A stretch of DNA of 64,000 nucleotides from Antedon bifida (Eukaryota > Echinodermata > Crinoidea > Comatulida > Antedonidae). The position numbers and the translations under genes were made by a program. This document shows, one piece after another, positions 56,643 to 64,000 of this stretch; the stretch's first letter is position 1; each line of letters opens with the position of its first letter. Below the pieces are notes generated by a model. The model saw nothing but the letters and a program-made list of their open reading frames with translations, had not been told where the DNA came from and did no database searches. Location: assembly GCA_963402885.1 (NCBI GenBank), contig OY727100.1, positions 4,575,501-4,639,500 of the forward strand, written 5' to 3'.

Positions 56643-59600
56643 GACATCTTACACATTGAAACCTCGGTCCCCACAGGACTCTGGTTTCTTATGTAATTAC
56701 CATACTTTATCGACTACAATAAAAATATTTCACAATTACCATTGTAATGATTTATTTATGCAGATCTAAATAATTTTAATCCACAATAAATTGGGTTATA
56801 ATTTACCTTTGATAAATCTTGATTCAAATTTGTATTTTGTTACTGTACAACCACTGGGAATACTTTTGAATCATTGTTAAATTGATCTTGAAATATATTA
56901 CTACAGTGTGAATACAACAAATTTACATAAATGCAGAATGATCAATAGTCTGCTTTATTTCCATTACCCCAAGTCCTGATACGTAAAACCTGTTTTCCAC
57001 TAGGCAAATTTGTTCGTCATTTGAATCGTCGGCTTATACGTATTCATCATTCCATCTTCCAAATGTCTTTCTGCGACAAATTATTTGAAAACTTGTTTTT
57101 CACAGAATAAACAACAAAAAACATGGCCTCCTACCTCATGTCTGTGGAGAGACTTTTGTAGAGATAAAAACCAAATTGGTAGATTTCATAAATTATAGGG
57201 GTGTTCACTAGGAACTATTAAACATGTGCCTCAACCACTGTTTATTTAAAACGGTTGTCATAAATTTACAATTCGCTTAATCCGGAACATTGACCGATTC
57301 CAAAATGTGTTAGCTATTACTGTATATATTCAAGGTATCTTTAACGTCCGGCAGAAGCGAAATACATTTGCCAGTAGCCTTTGGCGAATGGCTATTGTGA
57401 ATCAAACATTTAAGCGATAATATTATAAAAAATATGTCAGAATTATAGGAACATCAGTCCCCATTAGTTTACCAATTATTCTGATAATTTCTTTTTATTT
57501 AAGGTATTTATGATTTTTTTAAATGATTTCTAAATGTACAGTAGGCAAACATGACTCATTGTATTCCTTAGGTTCAATTCTGTATTGATACTGGGGCAGT
57601 GTCACTGTTGCCGTGAGTGAATTTATTCCCATGCTTAGTCATATTCGCAGCACATAAAATATATTATTATTATTGCGAGATGTTAAGTAATTACCATTGC
57701 CAATTTAAATTGCAATGCAAATCATGAGTAAATGAAAGTCACTTTTAGTCATAGTGATCTAAATTTCTGATATTAGTGTAATAGGACATTGGTATGCTGA
57801 GCAAAGCACGCATCAAGCCCACGCCAACAAGCTTGTTGAGATTTTTATGTTCATTTCAGATGTGCCTTCGGTCTAATAACATCCTGGGAGTTATTGCAAA
57901 TGTCCATATTAATTTGCCTATCTAATTTTCTTTTCTCAATTTATTGTAATGATGCAGACTACAGTACTGTTATTGCAGATTTGCTTCAAGAGTGTCTTCA
58001 CACATGATGTTTTAAAGGGTAGCTCTCCGGAGTTAAACCTTTTGTTGTTCATTGTTGCCAATATCAGTTGTATGTATGTTGCAAAGTGTTGATTAAATCT
58101 AGAGCTATACCCTTTAAGGTTTCTGTGTCTTGCTTGTTTCATGCTGGTAGCCAGGATTTTTACAGAGGCATATCACATGAACTAGTATACAAATATATAC
58201 TGGGCTGAGTTTAAAAATATAGCCCAAGGTGGAGACTATACTATATCTCGAGTCGAGGAATATAGTATGTCACCAGATCACCCTCTATATGTCAGCTTCA
58301 TACGCAAGTTTACCATCTACTAGGGCCGGCTAGCTATGCAATTGTCACGTCGCATGTGTGGATCCGATTGTGTTGAAAATAAGACATGCGCAGCCGGTCT
58401 ATAGATCGAGGGCATGGCAATAACTATAGACCGGTGATTAACCAATCAGGTGCCATGAATTATTTCTATTTACCATCACCTTTGCTGCTCACATCTCTAG
58501 TTTTAAAATTGTGCACTTCTCGGCAAAAAGGGGCATTTGTTTGAACCCTCTGGCATGAACCCTCATTCATTCACAAACAAAAATCATTTTCACAGTAAAA
58601 CTGAGTTTCTATAAATGTTTACATCTGTAAATATAAATTATGCTTATTTTTGGAATAGGTAGACAAATTAAAATGCGTTTCACCAACTCCGTGTCGGTTA
58701 CTCATCTTAGCTTACCCTCTAGTGATTATAATTTATAGCAATGGATGAAAAAAAAACACTAAAAAACAATAACAAAAGCCCAATTTACATACAAATTATG
58801 AGCAGATGTTTTGGTGATTATATATTTAGATTAACACAAATTATATGATATTTCTAAAATGAAATGTCTACAACTTACCATAATGGCAATTATAACTCTT
58901 AATATTCATGAACTGTTATGCTTCAGTAAAGGCTAAGAGAGGTTCGTTAGGGGAAAAGGGAGCATTGCTTAGAAAAGAATTTGTCATATTCATAAAACAT
59001 GCCGTGTTAAATACCGTAACTAAACTTTTATTATTAGTAGCAGTAGTAGTTGTATGTTGCAACCGATTGGTTAAGAAGACAGTGGAACCATTATACATAG
59101 CCATAATACCAGCAAGGGTTCAAGGCTCACTCGATACTTGGTGGTAGGACAAGTTTTCTGATGTAGGTACTGCCGTCCAGTCTGCCAGGCCCAGTGTACA
59201 CAAAATGCTGGTGTGCACTTTAATAATAACCGAGTAGTCTACAGTACATCTTTCAAGATGAGTTAGAGTTTTCCCCAGTTTGCTAGTTAACACACAGCCA
59301 GTGTTGTGGACACGGGGAGGGCCCTGAATTGGTAGCACTGACATGACGTGACCCTAATCGGGAAGAAGCATGGCCTAGTCCACAGTGCCATGAGCAGAAA
59401 TTAATGGCGACTATAGAAATTGTCATGATTATAATAATTACAAATTATCTCCATTGTTTTTCTGTTTATTTACTCTGTCAATCACAATGAGTTTGAAATA
59501 AACTAACATTTGAGTTTTGTAATTAGAAACCAGCCCTCTTAGCTTTTATTAGTTTCTATAGTATTCTCAGTACTTAGAATCATCCTTTTCTAATATACTA

Positions 59601-60107
59601 TAGTAGATGACGATACAATGCGATACGATAGTCATTTTTACAACTAGGTACAAATGAAATTTGGTTGGTTGGTTTACATTTGATTTACATACAATATACA
59701 AATATAAAGAAAACAAAAAAGATACAAATATACCATAAATAAAGAAGGGGAACCGACACATACAGCATACAATGTCTGTTTTGTTTGCATCTAGGTTTCA
59801 TTGATTCAAATGTAGGACCCCTTTAGTGATGAGCTTAGCATCCAGAAAATCTAAAATCCCTGTTAAAACTGTGCGATAAAAAATAGCCGTAAACTACTAA
59901 TTTCACTCCATCATTTCACACCTCTGAAATAAACAACATAAATTTTGCACTTCCCCATTTTCCCCCCACTTGTGCTACCAGTCCCACAAAAATATACCCC
60001 TTAATGTGGCACCTTCCCATATGGAAATATTTAAGAGTGACCTCCCCAAAGACATTTCTAGATGTAGTATGCTATGACCTGATTGCCAAAAATGTGCTTT
60101 CCATATA
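56643..60107. other. Intronic or intergenic DNA, no gene seen
   Basis: AT-rich with short frames only. Around 58240-58440 there are self-complementary words (TATACTATATCTCGAGTCGA; AGCCGGTCTATAGA and CTATAGACCGG), probably repeat debris. Confidence 0.4.
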
Positions 60108-60224
60108 CAGTAGAACTCTATGGAACATTTTAATAGGATGTCCCCCTGTTAGAAAATAAATTCCCCCTATTTGTTTTGCATAAAAATTGAAAGTGTCTCC
60201 TTCATAGGTGTTCTCAGAAGACTG
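60108..60224. mobile_element. 117-bp pogo/Tigger-like MITE
   Basis: Left end CAGTAGAACTCTATG and the inverted right end GAAGACTG are flanked by TA. Same terminus type as 39898-40277. Confidence 0.55.
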
Positions 60225-60289
60225 TATTTAACTTTGAGATTTCTTGGAATGACCTATTAGCCTAGGGATGCCTCTAGGTTGGCAATCAA

Positions 60290-60545
60290 TATATTCCACA
60301 ATGTAGCCCTGCACCTCAATTTATTATGTATTTTCAGGAGTGGCTTTTATTCATTAATATGATTTATACTGCAATTGAAATGTACCGCTTTACGTCCTAT
60401 TGTTTTTTCATTTCTGTGTTTTATATATATGTTTTGTTTGCTTTTGAATGTTTTGTTTTTGGCATCCCTGACACAAGCTTTTGCTTTATTGGTGACGCCA
60501 CCATTTTGGAAATAAATGTTAATTTTGATTGATTGATTGATGTTT
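60290..60545 (+). repeat. LINE 3' tail with (GATT)n
   Basis: Ends GGAAATAAATGTTAATTTT then GATTGATTGATTGA. No coding part recognised. Confidence 0.4.
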
Positions 60546-61089
60546 GGAATGCATGTATTGAACTGTGACCAATGGCTTGGGAAATGACGTAAATGAATTA
60601 AATCATTTGGAACGCAAATGTAAACACGCCGGATCTAATGAAAACAATTAAATCTCCAGATCCTAGATCATGTTCCCCCACAATCGCATGTTGGATACCG
60701 TCGACATACTGGAAATCGGAAACATGTTTTTAATAATCATTTATTAACAATTTGTTTCAAAATGTTAGTTACTTCATGAGCATATTTTAGAGCATAAAAT
60801 ATCAATCTACATATAGTTTTAACAAATGTTAAAATTAATTAACATCACAAAACACAGACCTTACTTTGTTGTGCCCTTTTGTGCCTACTTCCGTTAGAGA
60901 AGCCATTTCCATGGCAATAATTGCACTCGTTATGCTTGTTTTCATCAAAGCTTAACTCAATCAATGACTCTGTTATAAATATATTCATTTATGAATGACA
61001 TGATAATTGCATAGGATACCATAAGATGATTACTTTCAATATTGCTTCAAATGTCAACCTTTTCATGTTCATAATTCTTAATTATGAAC

Positions 61090-61415
61090 CTTATTTTTTT
61101 TTTCTTTTATTTTATTCAATCGAAACCAACAGCGATAATTAGCGCCACTAACAGGTTTGATACAAACAAAGCCAGGACTGTTCAAAGCACCTTGATTGGT
61201 CCTTGATCAAGGGCTTCTCTCGTCCAGTGCCCACCTTCACCAGAGGAAAGGCAGATACTAGATGCAGGGGCTGCCATAAGAGTCAGCAATGCTGATTTCT
61301 AATGCCTAACGGGACCCCAGCTCCATATACAGCACCCGATATTCCCAGATGGTCTCCCAAGCTCTAACCAGGCCCAACATCGCTTAACTTCGGTGATCTG
61401 ACGAGAACCGGTGTT
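61090..61415 (-). mobile_element. 5S rRNA-derived SINE
   Basis: On the - strand it begins near 61415 with 5S rRNA sequence (GGTTCTCGTCAGATCACCGA, GCGATGTTGGGCCTGGTTAG, GGGAGACCATCTGGG), has a body with no tRNA-like part, and ends in GTGGCGCTAATTATCGCTG plus a GATTGAATAAAATAAA tail. That tail is the one at 9905, 13060 and 26265, pointing to a partner LINE. Differs in its body from the SINE at 46570. Confidence 0.75.
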
Positions 61416-62164
61416 TTAACGTGGTAAAGCCTTCTATTTTTTGATGAAAATTGTTCATATATAATAACATTTTTGATAATTGAACCTCAAAAGAAAACAC
61501 TGTGATGTTTCCTGGATAAATATCCTTTTCTTGACTAGTCAAGGTAGATCCTCTCATTATACAGTATCTACTACTACAAACAAGATAACTTTATTGTCAA
61601 ATAATTCAACGAAAGATTTCAAATTGGTTTTTCTCATGGCAACTTAATTTTAAAATAGAATAAAATCAGTAAAATGTTTAGAACACAAAGCAAAATGCAC
61701 AGTATAGTATAAATATACAGATTAAAATGCATATACAAAGGATATACAAAATATGAAAATTAATATTAGAGGATAAATGCAATTAGGTGTTCCCAGATGT
61801 TCGAAAATACAATTATTTCTGTTTGTCGTCATTATATTTAAATATGCATTGTGGAACAAACGACAGTCGGTACCGTGCTGCCGTAACCTTGATGGTACTC
61901 TTAGTCTACATCCAGTTCGGTTAAACACGAAGGATGGACGAAGTGGATGAGTATCATCGTTTATAATTGCAATTCTTTTCTGTTCCATTCATACATTTCC
62001 ATAACACTAGGCAGATTATTATCTCCATTTGTGCATTCCTTAGCTCTTTTAACTAACTTGCCCACTTAAAATAAGCAAAAATGCATAATTGAATATCGCC
62101 ACCAATGGCCAATATTGAGAGGGCAGAAAATACTTATTGACTAATTACTTCTACCACGGTGACG

Positions 62165-62370
62165 GTTAAAAATCTACCGATGAAATCAGAAATTTTGTTT
62201 TAAAACCCTTGATGATATCTTCCTAAGAAATAAATAGGAAACAATATAGTAATGGTGAACACTAATGTTGAAATCTGTGTTTCTCGGAACATGAGACAGA
62301 TGGGTAAGTATCTAAGGAGGAGATCCGTGCAAAATCTTATTTCAGAATTAAGCATAATTTATATACTGAA
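62165..62370 (-). mobile_element. Diverged Helitron 5' fragment, copy 3
   Basis: On the - strand TATATAAATTATGCTTAATTC, then GAAGATATCATCAAGGGTTT and TTCTGATTTCATCGGTAGAT, match the first 200 bases of the 4895 copy. The 3' end is missing. Confidence 0.6.
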
Positions 62371-64000
62371 GCCTATAGTTAATATTTTGTTTTTTTATAT
62401 AAAAAGGTCAATTTTTCATAAAATTGAGAGATTAATATTCGATATAGAGAATCTAATACTCTGTCATATTCATGACATTTATTAAAACTGAATTATGTGT
62501 TATTAATCCAGTTAAGTTAACATTTAAGTTTTATATTTAGATGAAAGCTTATTTTTTAGCCCACTCTCTGCAACAAAACAAAATGAACTTCAAACAAACT
62601 GCAAAATGATCGGACAATTATAGAATGTTTCTTGGTGATTTAGCAGTCCACTGCGGGTCGACATATCCAAAGCTCTCTATTTAACTTCTTTATTTTGCTT
62701 TTCTCAACCAGGTGTTTTCATGTTTACATGGATCATCTGCCCAGATGGATAGAACAATTACAGAATAAATGTTTCTTCTTGGTGATTCAGCAGTCCACTG
62801 CAGGACATATCCAAAGCTCTGTATTTAACTCCTTTATTTTGCTATTCTTAACCACATGTTTTCATGTTTCCTTGGATCATCCCTCCAAATCCATCTCTTC
62901 ACAAACTTGAGACGTAAAATTAACTTTCTCGGTCACTGTTTTGTTAAAACTTGATGAGTAGTCAATTCCCAAATTTCGCCATTTTAATTTTAGAACATTA
63001 AATAATTTGAATGAATAACATTTTTTATAATGGTTGCCTTATATTGACTAAACAGGTAGTTTTGTAATTCTGTAATCCCCATTTACACTTTATTGATGAT
63101 TAGGTGGCCCACAATATGTTTACACTTACCAAAAAACCTGATTTAAAATTATTTTCTAGGCAGCCAGCAACCACTTAACAAAAAAGTTGGCCTGAAGCCA
63201 CCACTATTGTGTTTACACTTGTTATCTTTCAAAATATCGTTCAATATGATTTTTCCCTTTTTGCACATCACATCTTCTCTTCACTCTCTCCTACTCTATA
63301 TGTACTGTTTTAAATCTGTGTGCCCATCATCTTTATCAGGTGTGATTGCTACGGTAATTCTATATTATTCAGATTAAAAGCTTGACGATCAGCGATAATG
63401 AACCAATATTGATTCATTAATCAAGACAATGTATTGCTCTGCTACTGCGGTATTGCTTTCATTATCGTACAACTCTGCATAGGTGTGCTAGTTCTGATAA
63501 ATTCATCTTCCCAATATTCATTGAAAACATGTATTTTATAGTGATCTCAACTGACAGTCATAATTGTCGGAAGTGCTTTCTTTTATAAACAGTATCCGGA
63601 TAAGTTATGCGTAATACATTTAGCATGTAGTCAACTCAGAATGTACCCATGTTTTCCGGTTTTATCTTGGGTTTGGTGGTTTTCAATCTAAAATAGTTAA
63701 TGGTTTTTTTGTGCACAATATTTGTCTTATTTTATTTATTCATTCATTTATTTGTCAGAAAAAAAAAGCATCATGACATTTACAACCAAAATGGCAATAG
63801 TTGGTTGAAACATTGATTGTTCGCTAGTCTAGTTTATAAACAAAAAACAAACATATATTAATACATAAACAATTTTTTATTTATGTTCATTGATTAGGTT
63901 ATAGTTTAACTTTCATATAAATAATTACTAATTGTAATACCACCATAATATGGAATTATGTTTTATTCATATTAAAAATGTATGATGCTCTCTATGTAGG
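62371..64000. other. Right edge, no gene seen
   Basis: A direct duplication of about 130 bases around GATTTAGCAGTCCACTGC (62636) and GATTCAGCAGTCCACTGC (62785), each followed by AGGACATATCC or GTCGACATATCC, and otherwise AT-rich DNA. Confidence 0.45.

Noticed and set aside
63340..63375. Third coding exon of the 51.7-kb gene (ATCAG then GTGTGATTGCTACG)
   Set aside because: Phase fits but the segment is a few codons long with no conserved content; it could easily be chance.

Overview
This is AT-rich animal nuclear DNA with spliced genes (GT-AG introns, AATAAA signals), many short non-autonomous transposons and a striking excess of AGGCCTA-type words. An NLR-type innate immune gene, 5S-derived SINEs and AGGCCTA-rich spacers fit a marine deuterostome, most likely an echinoderm; that assignment is inference, since no marker gene fixes the species.

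Layout. (1) 1-8954: 3' part of a NACHT/NLR gene on the + strand. Two or three small phase 1-1 exons lead into one large NACHT exon, and an in-frame TAA interrupts the leucine-rich tail. Its largest intron is swollen by a 3.07-kb TIR element carrying a LINE fragment and by a 1.2-kb Helitron. (2) 10.8-32.9 kb: a tandem array of five two-exon genes (+ strand) for unrecognised acidic proteins of 174-186 aa, plus a sixth decayed copy. The order is B0(remnant)-A1-B1-A2-B2-C, so an A-B gene pair was duplicated. tRNA-Lys(TTT) genes on the - strand lie in the spacers: six intact, four damaged, including triplets with an exact 173-bp period. (3) 16.8-22.1 kb: a five-coding-exon protein kinase gene (- strand, about 590 aa) interrupts the array between B1 and A2, bracketed by two same-orientation copies of one short repeat. 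(4) 32.9-41.3 kb: repeat-rich intergenic DNA. (5) 41.3-64 kb: 5' end of a + strand gene of unknown function (candidate promoter and leader exon at 41.3 kb, two coding exons at 51.7 and 52.7 kb). Its introns hold a 27-bp minisatellite, TTAA and TA transposons, LINE pieces and two 5S rRNA-derived SINEs; the rest of the gene lies beyond the window or was not recognised.

The part most worth attention is the array: an unrecognised acidic protein family with conserved promoters and a conserved TGACGTCA palindrome in most 3' regions, co-amplified with Pol III tRNA-Lys genes and split by a transposon-bracketed kinase locus.
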